Assembly (NCBI GenBank): GCA_022450155.1
Contig: JAKUQR010000012.1
Span: forward strand, 38,513-102,512
Source: Gammaproteobacteria bacterium
GTDB taxonomy: Bacteria; Pseudomonadota; Gammaproteobacteria; Arenicellales; UBA868
Direction: 5' to 3'
DNA length: 64,000 nt
Shown: piece by piece, positions 16,981 to 25,824 of the stretch
Layout of the letters: each line of letters starts with the position of its first letter
Position numbering within the stretch: the stretch's first letter is position 1
Notes under the pieces: model-generated
Databases searched by the model: none
The model's input: only the letters and a program-made list of their open reading frames with translations
Told to the model about the DNA's origin: nothing
Program-made: the position numbers and the translations under genes

Positions 16981-19040
16981 TTGAGATCCTCCGTAAGGGT
17001 AATAAGGAGTGTCCCGGATTCATCGACTGTACCGACATCGCCTGGATACAGCAGAGTAGTCGCATCCAGTTGGGCAATCACGGCTGGGCCTGTCAGGATG
17101 TGACCGGCTCTAAGCTCGCTGCGCTCAAACACGGGGCAGTTCACGGGTTTATCGGAATGAAACACGACCTGACGTTCTCCAGCCATAACCGGTGCGGTAT
17201 CTGATGGGTCCAGTTTGCGGTAATCTGCAAGCGGGGAGAGCCGACCGCGGGCAGTCAGCCGGATATTGATGATCTCGATTGGATCGTCCGGGTTGAAATA
17301 GCCATAGCTTCCTTCATGTGTCCTGAAGAACCGTTGCTGAAGATCGTCGACCACCAGCTCAGGCACCTGATTACCCGTTGTCTCAAGGGGTACCGCAAGT
17401 TCGAAATTCTGTCCCACATAGCGCATATCGAGCCGGAGTTGGATGGACCGGGTGTGATCCAGAATGCTTTCCTGTTCGAACCATTTTCGAGCCTGTAGGC
17501 TGAGCGAGTCGAGGATTTGCCTGATATGTTCGACGTTTCCCGCATTGACCTCGATTCGGCCGCTGTCAACAAAGTCCTCCAGCAGATCAGACACCACCAG
17601 GCCGTGCGCACAGATGATGCCCGGGGCCGGTGGAACCAGAATCTCTTGAATGCCCAGGTTGCGCGCAACATCCCTGGCGTGTAGTGGACCGGCCCCGCCA
17701 AACGGCATCAGACAGTATTCCCGGGGATCATGGCCGCGTTCTACCGATATGGTACGGATCGCTCGCACCATGTTGGCAACAACGATGTCGATCACGCCTT
17801 GAGCGGCGCGCAGACGGCTCACGTCAAGCGACTGTGCCAAGGTATCGAATGCCGAGTCCGCTGCTGCCTTGTCGAGTTTCATCGTCCCGCCCAGAAGACC
17901 ATCTTCGCCGAGTCGACCCAGAAGCAGGTTGGCGTCAGTGACGGTCGACTGTGTGCCGCCGAGTCCGTAACAAGCCGGACCGGGATCTGCTCCCATGCTT
18001 TTCGGGCCAACCTTGAGCAGACCGTCACGGTCGATCCAGGCAACCGACCCACCGCCAGCACCCACGGTTTCGACATCAACCATCGGCATGCGAATGGGAA
18101 AGCCGCCAACTTCCCGGGAAAACACCGTGGGTACGCGCGCCTGGCGGATCAGCGCAACATCGGCACTGGTTCCACCCATATCCAGCGTAATAGCGTCCGA
18201 TCGCTGTGCCGCAGTGGCGACATGTGCGGCGCCAACCACGCCTGCGGCCGGACCAGACAAAGCAGTGCGAACGGGAAGCCGCTGAGCCCGACCCACAGAC
18301 ATCAGGCCGCCACTGGACTGGTTGAGGCCAAAGCTGGCATTGGGAGCGGCGCTTTTGAGACCGCTGTCGAGATCAGTCATGTATTGCGCCATAACCGGCT
18401 GTAGGTAAGCGTTGAGAACGGTTGTTGAGAAACGTTCGAATTCGCGAAATTCAGGCTGAACTTCAGATGACGCACTGACCTCGATGTCTGGCAAAGACTG
18501 ACGCAGTGCATCGGTAATTGCCCGTTCGTGTTCGGGGTTCTGAAACGCAAACAGAAAACACACGGCACAGGACTGAGGGTCGGCAGCGCGGACACAGTCG
18601 ACTGCGCGCTCGATTTCATGCTGACTAAGCGGAGTCAGGACTTCTCCGCCAGCGGTGATTCTTTCGGATACTTCGATCCGTCGCGACCTTGGGACCAGGG
18701 CTGCAGGGTAATCCTGATAAAGGTCGAACATGTGCGGCCGGGTCTGGCGCCCGATATCGAGCAGGTCGGCAAAACCAGCGGTCGTCAGCAGCATGACATC
18801 ACCGCCGCGCCGCTGCAGCAGGGCGTTGGTTGCCACGGTAGTACCATGCGAGAACTGGCGGAGTTCGGAGAGATCCAGGCTGTGTTCCCGGGCCAGTGTC
18901 TCAAGGCCATTGAGCACTGCATGGGCCGGATTCCCCGGTGTCGATGGAAACTTGCCCACATGAACTGCCCCGCTAGACTCGTCAACGGCAAAGAAATCTG
19001 TGAAAGTCCCACCTACATCTACACCTACAGTCCACACCAT
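16977..19040 (-). CDS. Hydantoinase A / oxoprolinase-family alpha subunit (HyuA)
   Basis: A 687-residue ASKHA-fold ATPase subunit. VGVDVGGTFTDFF at the N-terminus is the phosphate-binding loop. FSHGTTVATNALLQR, ALSGPAAGVVGAAHV and TLDMGGTSADVALI form the rest of the nucleotide site, and PFGGAGPLHA marks the second actin-like half. It pairs with HyuB immediately downstream. The ATG at 19040 faces a divergent gap with a cupin gene. The substrate is unresolved among hydantoins, 5-oxoproline and N-methylhydantoin. Confidence 0.93.
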   Translation of the reverse strand: MVWTVGVDVGGTFTDFFAVDESSGAVHVGKFPSTPGNPAHAVLNGLETLAREHSLDLSELRQFSHGTTVATNALLQRRGGDVMLLTTAGFADLLDIGRQTRPHMFDLYQDYPAALVPRSRRIEVSERITAGGEVLTPLSQHEIERAVDCVRAADPQSCAVCFLFAFQNPEHERAITDALRQSLPDIEVSASSEVQPEFREFERFSTTVLNAYLQPVMAQYMTDLDSGLKSAAPNASFGLNQSSGGLMSVGRAQRLPVRTALSGPAAGVVGAAHVATAAQRSDAITLDMGGTSADVALIRQARVPTVFSREVGGFPIRMPMVDVETVGAGGGSVAWIDRDGLLKVGPKSMGADPGPACYGLGGTQSTVTDANLLLGRLGEDGLLGGTMKLDKAAADSAFDTLAQSLDVSRLRAAQGVIDIVVANMVRAIRTISVERGHDPREYCLMPFGGAGPLHARDVARNLGIQEILVPPAPGIICAHGLVVSDLLEDFVDSGRIEVNAGNVEHIRQILDSLSLQARKWFEQESILDHTRSIQLRLDMRYVGQNFELAVPLETTGNQVPELVVDDLQQRFFRTHEGSYGYFNPDDPIEIINIRLTARGRLSPLADYRKLDPSDTAPVMAGERQVVFHSDKPVNCPVFERSELRAGHILTGPAVIAQLDATTLLYPGDVGTVDESGTLLITLTEDLN

Positions 19041-19356
19041 GCTTTGTCGCTCCGGAAAACCCTAACTCTCGCCGGAAGTATAATTGCAGTTATCTGCCAC
19101 GTGCGTCTTAATACGAATGACCGACACGGATTCATCCAATATTCCTGAAGTCCGGGAACGCACGGCTTCTTCACTGCCCGTTGGCGGCCCTACAGAAGAA
19201 ATCTGCACTTCGGAGTTGTTCGGTTTTAACAGCGCACTTCGTGTGCCTGCATTTGCCGTGTGTTCCGAACAGGTACCGGAGATCGATTCAACTTATTGTT
19301 TCACAGGGAACCACGATCTCTATACTGTCCGGTTTTATGCATAACTGGAGGGTAAT
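19041..19356. other. 316-bp divergent gap with one doubtful small frame
   Basis: This region separates hyuA (minus) from the cupin gene (plus) and should hold both promoters. On the plus strand a 75-codon frame from ATG 19117 ends at 19344, 12 bp before the cupin ATG. Its product (ending TGNHDLYTVRFYA) is not recognised and it may be a decayed gene tail. AACTGGAGGG just before 19357 is a good ribosome site for the cupin. No convincing -35/-10 pair was found. Confidence 0.4.
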
Positions 19357-19734
19357 ATGATCAGCATCAACAAAACACATAGAGAGTTCTATTCACTTGA
19401 TCTCGAAAATGGCTGGGAAGTACCGCAGGGTTACCCAGTCGGGATCGAGCAGAAAATACTTTCGGGTAGCTTGGATGAAGTCAATCGAACTGGCAGCCGG
19501 ACTCGCCTACTGCGCTTCAAACCGGGTATCTATACCACCGCACCTTTCAATCACGAGTATTGGGAGGAGGTGTACCTAGTGTCGGGCGATCTGATTGTGG
19601 GTAATGACGAGGACGGTCAGGGCGGTGAGACTTTTGCAGCTAACACCTATGCCTGCAGACCGCCGGGTACTGATCATGGTCCGTTTAAATCCTGCAACGG
19701 TTGTTTGTTACTTGAGATTCACTACTTCGACTGA
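19357..19734 (+). CDS. Small cupin-fold protein, ChrR-like
   Basis: A 125-residue single-domain cupin. PFNHEYWEEVYLVSGDL supplies the first metal motif (His and Glu) and PPGTDHGPF the second, so a mononuclear metal site is likely. TYACRPPGTDHGPFKSCNG resembles the cupin domain of ChrR/anti-ECF-type proteins and of some acetylacetone- or polyol-acting enzymes. No function can be assigned. It has a strong GGAGG ribosome site and is not tightly linked to other genes. Confidence 0.75.
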   Translation: MISINKTHREFYSLDLENGWEVPQGYPVGIEQKILSGSLDEVNRTGSRTRLLRFKPGIYTTAPFNHEYWEEVYLVSGDLIVGNDEDGQGGETFAANTYACRPPGTDHGPFKSCNGCLLLEIHYFD

Positions 19735-19827
19735 CTGCGTTAGAAACTGCTGCGCACTTGCGGCCATTGCGTTTTCGGTCCCAAATCGAGTTTGTGCGTA
19801 GTGTGAAGAATGGGCAGCGTTCTTAGA

Positions 19828-20730
19828 TCACGCAATGCCGGTATTGTGCAAGAAGGATAGAAACTCTTTCGCGACTGTTTGTGGTCGTTCGATCTGCATC
19901 ATATGCGTCGTTGCAGTTATACATGAGTAGGGAAGACCCAACTCGACGTGCATTGCCCGATTGACAAAAGCGGGTGGCCAGGCACCTTCGATTTCCGGGT
20001 CAGCACCCAGAAACCTGACCGGACCCGTCAGTTCTGTCAGCTGGGCCCAGATATTCAGCTTAGCATTGTCGTCGTAGATTTGGGATTCGTAGGTGCTGGG
20101 ACAGGTCAGTTCCCAACCAGTTGTATTCTGCGTTAGTGTTGCCGCGGCCATAAGTTGGTGGCTGCCGTTCTGCCAGCGATTCAGGCGTTTTGTTTCAATC
20201 AGAGTTTGTGTTAGTTCATTAGGACTGGAAAATCTGTGTGGTCGACTGACTGCCCAGTCCCTCAGCTTCAGTTCGAATGAATGGGCCAGTTGATACAACG
20301 CGTGTCCTGGTTCTGGTATCACAGGTGGATCAACTACTAGCAGCGCGTCCCAGCGCTGACCATGTTCAAGGTTCTGTAACAGGCCGGTAATCGCTGAAAT
20401 CGAATGAAAAACCGCTACCGTCGGTTTAGCACCAAAGATCTGGGGAATATGGGTGTAAATAGTTTCGAAATCGAGTACAAAACGATTGATGTGGTGTGCC
20501 GCGAAGTTGTGGCGGGGATTTTGACCGTGGTTGCGAACATCAAAAACGACCACCTCAAAGCTGTCCAGAAACAGTTGCCAGAATGGATAGTACGCATCGA
20601 CAGCGAATCCGTTTCCATGGCTGAGAAGCAGCCGCTGTTTCCCTTTGCTGTGACGGCGGAGACGGATGATGGCACCGTCATCCATGCTGATATCCACCGT
20701 TTGTGCAGGTGTCAAAATGTTGAAGGTCAT
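19828..20730 (-). CDS. Alpha/beta-fold hydrolase with a degenerate nucleophile elbow
   Basis: A 300-residue alpha/beta hydrolase. The oxyanion-region HGNGFAVDAYYPF and FDVRNHGQNP strand are typical, and the candidate nucleophile Ser sits in VAVFHSISA, where both small residues of the usual G-x-S-x-G elbow are changed. A C-terminal His occurs in TTHMMQIERP. The substrate is unknown. It lies in a noticeably A/T-richer stretch and directly follows gene fragments, suggesting acquired or decaying DNA. Confidence 0.75.
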   Translation of the reverse strand: MTFNILTPAQTVDISMDDGAIIRLRRHSKGKQRLLLSHGNGFAVDAYYPFWQLFLDSFEVVVFDVRNHGQNPRHNFAAHHINRFVLDFETIYTHIPQIFGAKPTVAVFHSISAITGLLQNLEHGQRWDALLVVDPPVIPEPGHALYQLAHSFELKLRDWAVSRPHRFSSPNELTQTLIETKRLNRWQNGSHQLMAAATLTQNTTGWELTCPSTYESQIYDDNAKLNIWAQLTELTGPVRFLGADPEIEGAWPPAFVNRAMHVELGLPYSCITATTHMMQIERPQTVAKEFLSFLHNTGIA

Positions 20731-20741
20731 CGTCTGCTATC

Positions 20742-20868
20742 TCAGGTCATGTTGGCCACGATCTTGCCTTTGGTCTGTCGGGCTAGCAAGCGGACCAGCA
20801 ATCCATACGACCACTCGGTGATGAAACGATGGGCACGAGTCCGTTTTTTATGGGCAGCATAATTTGTT
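20742..20868 (-). pseudogene. C-terminal gene fragment of unknown family
   Basis: Minus-strand reading without a start codon that runs into a TGA at 20742-20744, 11 bp before the hydrolase ATG. Its product ends RLLARQTKGKIVANMT. The ending GKIV is loosely reminiscent of medium-chain dehydrogenase C-termini, but this is not a firm match. Most likely a remnant. Confidence 0.25.
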
Positions 20869-20940
20869 TTGTTCTGAGAAATATGTGTTGAATTACTCAC
20901 TCTCTCCCTTGTACGAGGTTAGAACCATATTCTCCGGTAC

Positions 20941-21092
20941 TTAATTTAGGTCATACAGCGCGGCATAAGTATTGATGATCTGGTCAAAAGTTGGATAGGA
21001 GGGGTGTCTCTCATTGTTTCATCCCCGACATAGATTACTTGGCCGTCTTTGAGATTGTCGCGATATTTTTTCCATGTTTGATCATGGCTGAT
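20941..21092 (-). pseudogene. Remnant of a second HpaB-family monooxygenase (N-terminal piece)
   Basis: On the minus strand the translation TWKKYRDNLKDGQVIYVGDE (ending near 21023), then after one frame change HPSYPTFDQIINTYAALYDL to a TAA at 20941-20943, matches the N-terminus of 4-hydroxyphenylacetate 3-monooxygenase-type proteins. The same layout is seen in the intact copy at 21422 (SLVDGRAVYLDGQMVADVTRH ... VRTAAGLYDF). The remaining 400 or so codons are missing. The gap 20731-21421 otherwise contains only the fragment at 20742 and A/T-rich non-coding sequence. Confidence 0.6.
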
Positions 21093-21421
21093 TCCTAGAT
21101 GTGGTGGCGTTGCCTTGGAGATCTATCGCTGCTTTGGCCCAGATTTGTCGAAAGTCTGATTAGAACCTGAATAAATTGTGAGTGGTGCTGTCCGTTGTTT
21201 GTCTCTAGATTGTCACGAAACCATAGCATTTTTCGCAGGTTGGGCCATTGGTTGGTCTGTAATGTACTGAAGGGTTTTTATTTTAGTTGAGTGGACTATT
21301 GTGTCGCTAACTTCGACGGCGCCTGCGTTGTGGTTGGCCATCGAACCCGAATTAGGCCATCCATGATAATTGTGAATCACCTTATAATTTGTTAATTGCT
21401 TACTGCTAACTGAATGCCGCG

Positions 21422-22903
21422 ATGACTGGTCAACCCATCAAGAACGCCACAGAACACCTTCAGAGTCTGGTGGATGGCCGTGCCGTCTACCTTGATGGCC
21501 AAATGGTAGCCGATGTAACCCGCCACATCGCTTTTTGCCAGTCGGTGCGCACCGCAGCCGGTCTTTACGATTTCCAGGCGGATCCAAAAAATTCTGATCT
21601 GATGACTTTCGAATCGCCCACAAGCGGTCGTCGAGTGAACCGGGCCTGGCAGATGCCGACAACCTATGAAGAACTGGTCGCCCGGCGTCGGGCATTGGTG
21701 AGCTGGGCGGAACAGCATGCGGGTTTCATCGGACGCTCACCGGATCATCTGGCTTCGGCTATAACCGGCCAGTTGATGGGTCTGGACCTGTTCGAGGAAT
21801 ACGATCATCACAGGGCAAAAGCGTACTGGGATTACTATGTCTACGCCCGCGATAATGATCTGTATCTCACCTACGTGATCATCAATCCTCAGGTCGATCA
21901 GTCCAAATCGGCGATCGAACTCGAGAACAATAATCCAATGATGAAGATCGTGGACGAAGACAGTGAAGGGGTTACGGTTCGCGGGGCAAAAATGCTGGGT
22001 ACCAGTGCCGTCATGGCGAACGAGGTGTTTGTCGCTCATCTGCAGCCGTTGCGTCCTGAAGACGTGGATTACGCCATATCGTTTGCAGTACCAATGAATA
22101 TCCCGGGCTTGAAAGTTTTGTCACGCAAATCATATGAACAACATGCTGTATCGGAATTCGATAACCCGCTCGCTTTTCGCTACGACGAGAACGATGCCTT
22201 GATGTACTTTGACGATGTGAAGGTGCCGTGGGAGCGGATCTTCGTATATCGCGATCCCGAGATGTGCCGGCGGCAGTTCCATGACACCCCGGGACATATC
22301 TACCAGAACTATCAGGCCCAGATCCGACTCAGCGTCAAACTCAAGTTTCTAGTTGGACTGGCCCGTGATATCTGCGAGACCATCGGCACAGTCAAGATCC
22401 CTTCTGTAGCAGACTCGTTAGGTAGGATGGCAGCGCAGGCGGCAGCTGTGGAGAACATGATGCTTGGGATGGAGGTGAAGGGCCGACCGTGGGGTGAGTA
22501 CTTCGTGCCCGACCGCCATGCCGTTTATGCTGCACTAACGTTGACACAGGAGCTTTATCCGCAGATGATCAACACGCTGCGCGAGTTGGCTGGAGGCGCC
22601 CTGATTATGTTGCCTTCTTCGTCGGCCGACTACGAAAACCCTGAGCTTGCGTCCATTTTTCAAAGTGTGCAGGTCTCGGCCGATGGACGCAGCGATAGAG
22701 ACCGCGTCAAACTCCTAAAGCTGGCGTGGGATGCCGTCGGTTCAGAATTTGCCGGTCGCCACACGCAATATGAAATGTTCTATGCCGGTGCCCAGTTTGT
22801 GACTCGGGCGCACAGTATGCGCACCTATGACTGGGAAGGTGCAGCGTCTCTGGTATCAAACATTACCGGTCGTTACGACCTTGAAACCGGAGGTTCGAGT
22901 TGA
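21422..22903 (+). CDS. hpaB: 4-hydroxyphenylacetate 3-monooxygenase oxygenase, HpaB/PvcC family
   Basis: A 493-residue FADH2-dependent (group D) flavin monooxygenase, the usual HpaB length. Family landmarks are the N-terminal DGRAVYLDGQ and VTRHIAF segments, HHRAKAYWDYYVYARDND, the flavin-region HAVSEFDNPLAFRYDENDAL and the C-terminal GRHTQYEMFYAG. It ortho-hydroxylates phenols such as 4-hydroxyphenylacetate using reduced flavin from a partner reductase (HpaC). No intact reductase is adjacent; a truncated flavin-reductase gene occurs at 26356. Ring-cleavage genes hpaDEF lie about 30 kb away. The exact substrate is inferred. Confidence 0.87.
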   Translation: MTGQPIKNATEHLQSLVDGRAVYLDGQMVADVTRHIAFCQSVRTAAGLYDFQADPKNSDLMTFESPTSGRRVNRAWQMPTTYEELVARRRALVSWAEQHAGFIGRSPDHLASAITGQLMGLDLFEEYDHHRAKAYWDYYVYARDNDLYLTYVIINPQVDQSKSAIELENNNPMMKIVDEDSEGVTVRGAKMLGTSAVMANEVFVAHLQPLRPEDVDYAISFAVPMNIPGLKVLSRKSYEQHAVSEFDNPLAFRYDENDALMYFDDVKVPWERIFVYRDPEMCRRQFHDTPGHIYQNYQAQIRLSVKLKFLVGLARDICETIGTVKIPSVADSLGRMAAQAAAVENMMLGMEVKGRPWGEYFVPDRHAVYAALTLTQELYPQMINTLRELAGGALIMLPSSSADYENPELASIFQSVQVSADGRSDRDRVKLLKLAWDAVGSEFAGRHTQYEMFYAGAQFVTRAHSMRTYDWEGAASLVSNITGRYDLETGGSS

Positions 22904-23102
22904 GGTTTCTACGTGATACCTAGTCGAAATCAAGAACCATGGTGCAATAAACGCATCGAGTACCAATCCGAGTCGATTTCTGCTTCGGAGGTGCATGTGC
23001 CGGGAAGACCGTCGGATTCCGAGGGTGTTAAGGCACTGGCCGTGGCGGCGCACAAGAGATTTTTTTGACCTACCGGGGCTAGTTGCAGAGGGATCCCAAC
23101 GC

Positions 23103-23600
23103 TCAGTCAGCGGATCCAAATACCGTGCGTTTTTCAATGGACTTCACGTCCGCTGGGCGTTCAAAGGGTTCCGGCGCGTTTTCACCGGGCATTCTGGGCC
23201 GCCCGACGGCTGAGAAAAAGTCCTTCAGCCCGCCAGGTGTGAGGACAAAGCAGAACCGCAGAGGGATATTGCCCTGGTTTATGAATTGATGCCGGCTACC
23301 GGGTGCCAAATACAAGATGGTACCGGTGTGCATTGGATGTACCTCGCCGTCGATCGTTGCGGTGCCATCACCTTCTAGTACGATGATCACTTCTTCGTGG
23401 TGGTCGTGGACGTGCTCTCGCACTGAGCATTCGGGGGCCACCTCCTGTATGCCGACATCGAATCCCGGGCCGTTGCTATTCACGGCTTGTGCTACTGCAA
23501 GTTCTACAAACCCGTTGGTCGGAACGGGTTGCCAGTAGCTTTCGCCTTCGTCGGGTTGTACGGCCCGACTTCTTTTTTCGGTCATCGTAGCAGAGGTCAT
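23103..23600 (-). CDS. Cupin-domain protein
   Basis: A 165-residue protein with one conserved cupin barrel: VREHVHDHHEEVIIVLEGDG gives the His/His/Glu metal motif and MHTGTILYLAPGSRHQFIN the second His. Such proteins are often dioxygenases, isomerases or sensors; the role here is unknown. The ATG at 23600 is 2 bp beyond the stop of the broken enoyl-CoA hydratase gene, so it once formed an operon with it. An ATG at 23585 is an alternative start. Confidence 0.75.
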   Translation of the reverse strand: MTSATMTEKRSRAVQPDEGESYWQPVPTNGFVELAVAQAVNSNGPGFDVGIQEVAPECSVREHVHDHHEEVIIVLEGDGTATIDGEVHPMHTGTILYLAPGSRHQFINQGNIPLRFCFVLTPGGLKDFFSAVGRPRMPGENAPEPFERPADVKSIEKRTVFGSAD

Positions 23601-23602
23601 AG

Positions 23603-24326
23603 TCAGGTGCGTCCCCAGCGCAGTACTCTGGAATCTTTGAATTCCGGTTTTCGCTTGGCGTGAAAGGATTCGACACCTTCCCTAAAATCATTGGAAGAAC
23701 GGAGCCGGCCGTATGCGTTACCGTCGATGTCAATTCCAGCTTCTAGCGTCGTGTTTTGAGAAGCATTCAATACACGATTGATCGTGCGCTGGGACAACGG
23801 GGAGAATGTACGGAGTTCATCTACCAGTTTATCCAAGGTTGTTTCTAGCTGGCTGTCGTCGACACAATTGAGAACCATACCCCAGTCTTTGGCTTCGCTA
23901 CCACTGACGCGTCGGGAACGAAACGTCATGTCCTTGGTCCTCTGAATTCCAATCATGTGCAGCAGACGTATTGAGCCAGCAGATCCGGGTATCTGAGCGA
24001 TCCGTTGTTCAGGCAGCGTGCCGGTGCAGCAATATTAGTCGCGAGGTCCGATACCTCTTCAGGAGTGGATTCCAGGAAGCCCTGGATGTTGCCATGCGAC
24101 GAAAAGTGTTCTCCTTCGGCAGGGGAGTGCGGTGACACGAATGCGTTCATCGCAGCTTAGCGCTTCAAAAGTCTGCCGCAGCTGTTCGCTGCGGCATGAT
24201 GACAACACTCAACGGTGGGCGCTGTAGGACGATGTCGGCGTGCTCGCCGGAGGTATCGAGTGCAATCCTGAAGCCATCTGGGTTTTCGGGCAGACTCGTG
24301 GAAAGCGCTTGTTCGCCTTTGGACAT
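23603..24326 (-). pseudogene. Broken enoyl-CoA hydratase/isomerase gene
   Basis: The minus strand carries the family in pieces. MSKGEQALS to VLQRPPLSVVIMPQR (from ATG 24326) loses frame by one base before EQLRQTFEAL. A second shift leads into PAEGEHFSSHGNIQGFLEST and NIAAPAR. About 40 codons that would hold the second half of the active site are missing, and translation resumes in another frame at LPEQRIAQIPGSAGS, MIGIQRTKDM and the C-terminal FREGVESFHAKRKPEFKD. Two frameshifts plus an internal deletion make it non-functional. The intact ancestor was a crotonase-fold enzyme of CoA-thioester catabolism. Confidence 0.85.
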
Positions 24327-24508
24327 AATCTATAGTTCTCTGGGTCACTGTCTCGGGCTAAGCTGTCTATGATACTGCGCCTAGGGTTTATCGGGTGAGT
24401 ACAGGCATCGACCCAAAACTGGCACAATATCGAATCACTGTAATGAAGTGGACCAGGCTATCTGTCCTGGACGTATCTTGAAGATTATCGGCTTAAGGAG
24501 AAGATCGT

Positions 24509-24817
24509 ATGGCCAAGGGGTACTGGATTGCGCGGGTCGATGTTTCTGACATGGAAGCCTATCAGCAATATGTTCAGGCCAATGCGGCACCATTTGCTCA
24601 ATTCAATGCCCGTTTTCTCGTGCGTGGCGGTGAACAGGAAGTGCCTGAGGGGACAGCACGTTCACGAAATGTAGTCATCGAATTCGACAGCTACCAGGCG
24701 GCGCTTGATTGCTATCACTCATCCGAATACCAATCCGCAAAAGCCCTGCGAGCCGATGCTGCGGAGTCGGATCTGGTGATTATCCAAGGTTACGCTGGCA
24801 ACCAGCCGGGTGACTGA
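24509..24817 (+). CDS. DUF1330-family small protein
   Basis: A 102-residue protein of the dimeric alpha/beta-barrel DUF1330 family. It begins KGYWIARVDVSDMEAYQQYV, contains FLVRGGEQEVPEGTARSRNVVIEF and ends with the SEYQSAKALRADAAESDLVIIQGY pattern split across typical helix and strand. No enzymatic role is established for most members. It is preceded by AAGGAGAAGATC, a strong ribosome site, and lies 105 bp before the hydroxyacyl-CoA dehydrogenase gene on the same strand. Confidence 0.85.
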   Translation: MAKGYWIARVDVSDMEAYQQYVQANAAPFAQFNARFLVRGGEQEVPEGTARSRNVVIEFDSYQAALDCYHSSEYQSAKALRADAAESDLVIIQGYAGNQPGD

Positions 24818-24922
24818 AGCCTGTATCTCAGGATCGATCGGGAGCGTGGTCGTCGCGGGCAGGTGTATGGACAAGTCGGTATTCCGCTGGTCTAAATAAA
24901 TTTTCACTGACAGGTGACAGTG

Positions 24923-25786
24923 ATGGAGTGTCGAAACGTAGTGGTTGTTGGAGCAGGCACCATGGGTCGGGGAATTGCTCACGTTGCCGCACTGGCCGGT
25001 TACCAGACCTGGCTGACCGACGTGGATGAAAGCACGCTGCAGAAAAGTCTTACCGAAGTCGAACACGATCTTGCAGCTGCCGTAGCGCGTGGCAAGATCT
25101 CCGAGGTACAGCGATCAGCAGCGCTATCGCGGCTTGAGCTGGCGACCGATCTGGATTCTGTTGTCCACACGTGTGATCTCGTCATTGAAGCTGTGCCGGA
25201 ACGTATGGACCTCAAGCAGGAGGTCTTCAGCCGCATCAGTCATCAGGCGGCGGACCACAGCATTCTGGCGACCAATACATCGTCGCTCAGTGTTTCTGAG
25301 ATTGCCAGCAGCAGTCGCTTGCCGGAACGGGTTGTCGGCATGCATTTCTTCAATCCGCCGCACAAGGTCAGGTTACTGGAGATCATCCGTGCAGATCAGA
25401 CGTCAGAACAGGTGGTCGAAGCTGTCCGGGAAATTGGTCTGCGCATGAATCGTGAACTGGTGGTTGTGAACGATTCTCCCGGCTTTGCAAGCTCTCGCCT
25501 GGGGATAGCGCTGGGCATGGAGGCGATCCGGATGGTAGAGCAGGGTGTCGCAGCGCCCGAGGATATCGATGCGGCAATGGTTCACGGATACCGTCACCCG
25601 ATCGGCCCATTACGACTGGGCGATCTCGTTGGACTCGATATCCGGCTGGCTGTGGGTGACTATCTTTGTCGTGAACTGGGCGAAGAACAGTTCAGGCCAC
25701 CGGCGCTTCTGAGGAAGATGGTGGCAGAGGGAAAACTCGGCCGGAAAAGCGGCGAAGGGTTTTACATCTGGACTGATCAGGCTTGA
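24923..25786 (+). CDS. 3-hydroxyacyl-CoA dehydrogenase (Hbd/PaaH-like)
   Basis: A 287-residue NAD-dependent 3-hydroxyacyl-CoA dehydrogenase of short, single-unit length. The Rossmann motif VVVGAGTMGRGIAHVAA opens the protein. VIEAVPERMDLKQEVF, ATNTSSLSVSEIA and the catalytic His region GMHFFNPPHKVRLLEII follow, and the C-terminal domain has VVVNDSPGFASSR and EGFYIW. It oxidises 3-hydroxyacyl-CoA to 3-ketoacyl-CoA. Given the paa genes 1.5 kb away it could act on 3-hydroxyadipyl-CoA, but E. coli PaaH is much longer and the assignment is inferred. ATG 24923 is preferred over a GTG at 24914. Confidence 0.9.
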   Translation: MECRNVVVVGAGTMGRGIAHVAALAGYQTWLTDVDESTLQKSLTEVEHDLAAAVARGKISEVQRSAALSRLELATDLDSVVHTCDLVIEAVPERMDLKQEVFSRISHQAADHSILATNTSSLSVSEIASSSRLPERVVGMHFFNPPHKVRLLEIIRADQTSEQVVEAVREIGLRMNRELVVVNDSPGFASSRLGIALGMEAIRMVEQGVAAPEDIDAAMVHGYRHPIGPLRLGDLVGLDIRLAVGDYLCRELGEEQFRPPALLRKMVAEGKLGRKSGEGFYIWTDQA

Positions 25787-25824
25787 CGATGCGTATCGAC
25801 GCAGACATTCAGAGAGGTTTTGCG

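Noticed and set aside
22904..23102. 199-bp gap after hpaB with a short plus-strand open stretch
   Set aside because: The translation has no recognisable similarity, no start codon with a ribosome site, and ends at a TGA; left unannotated.
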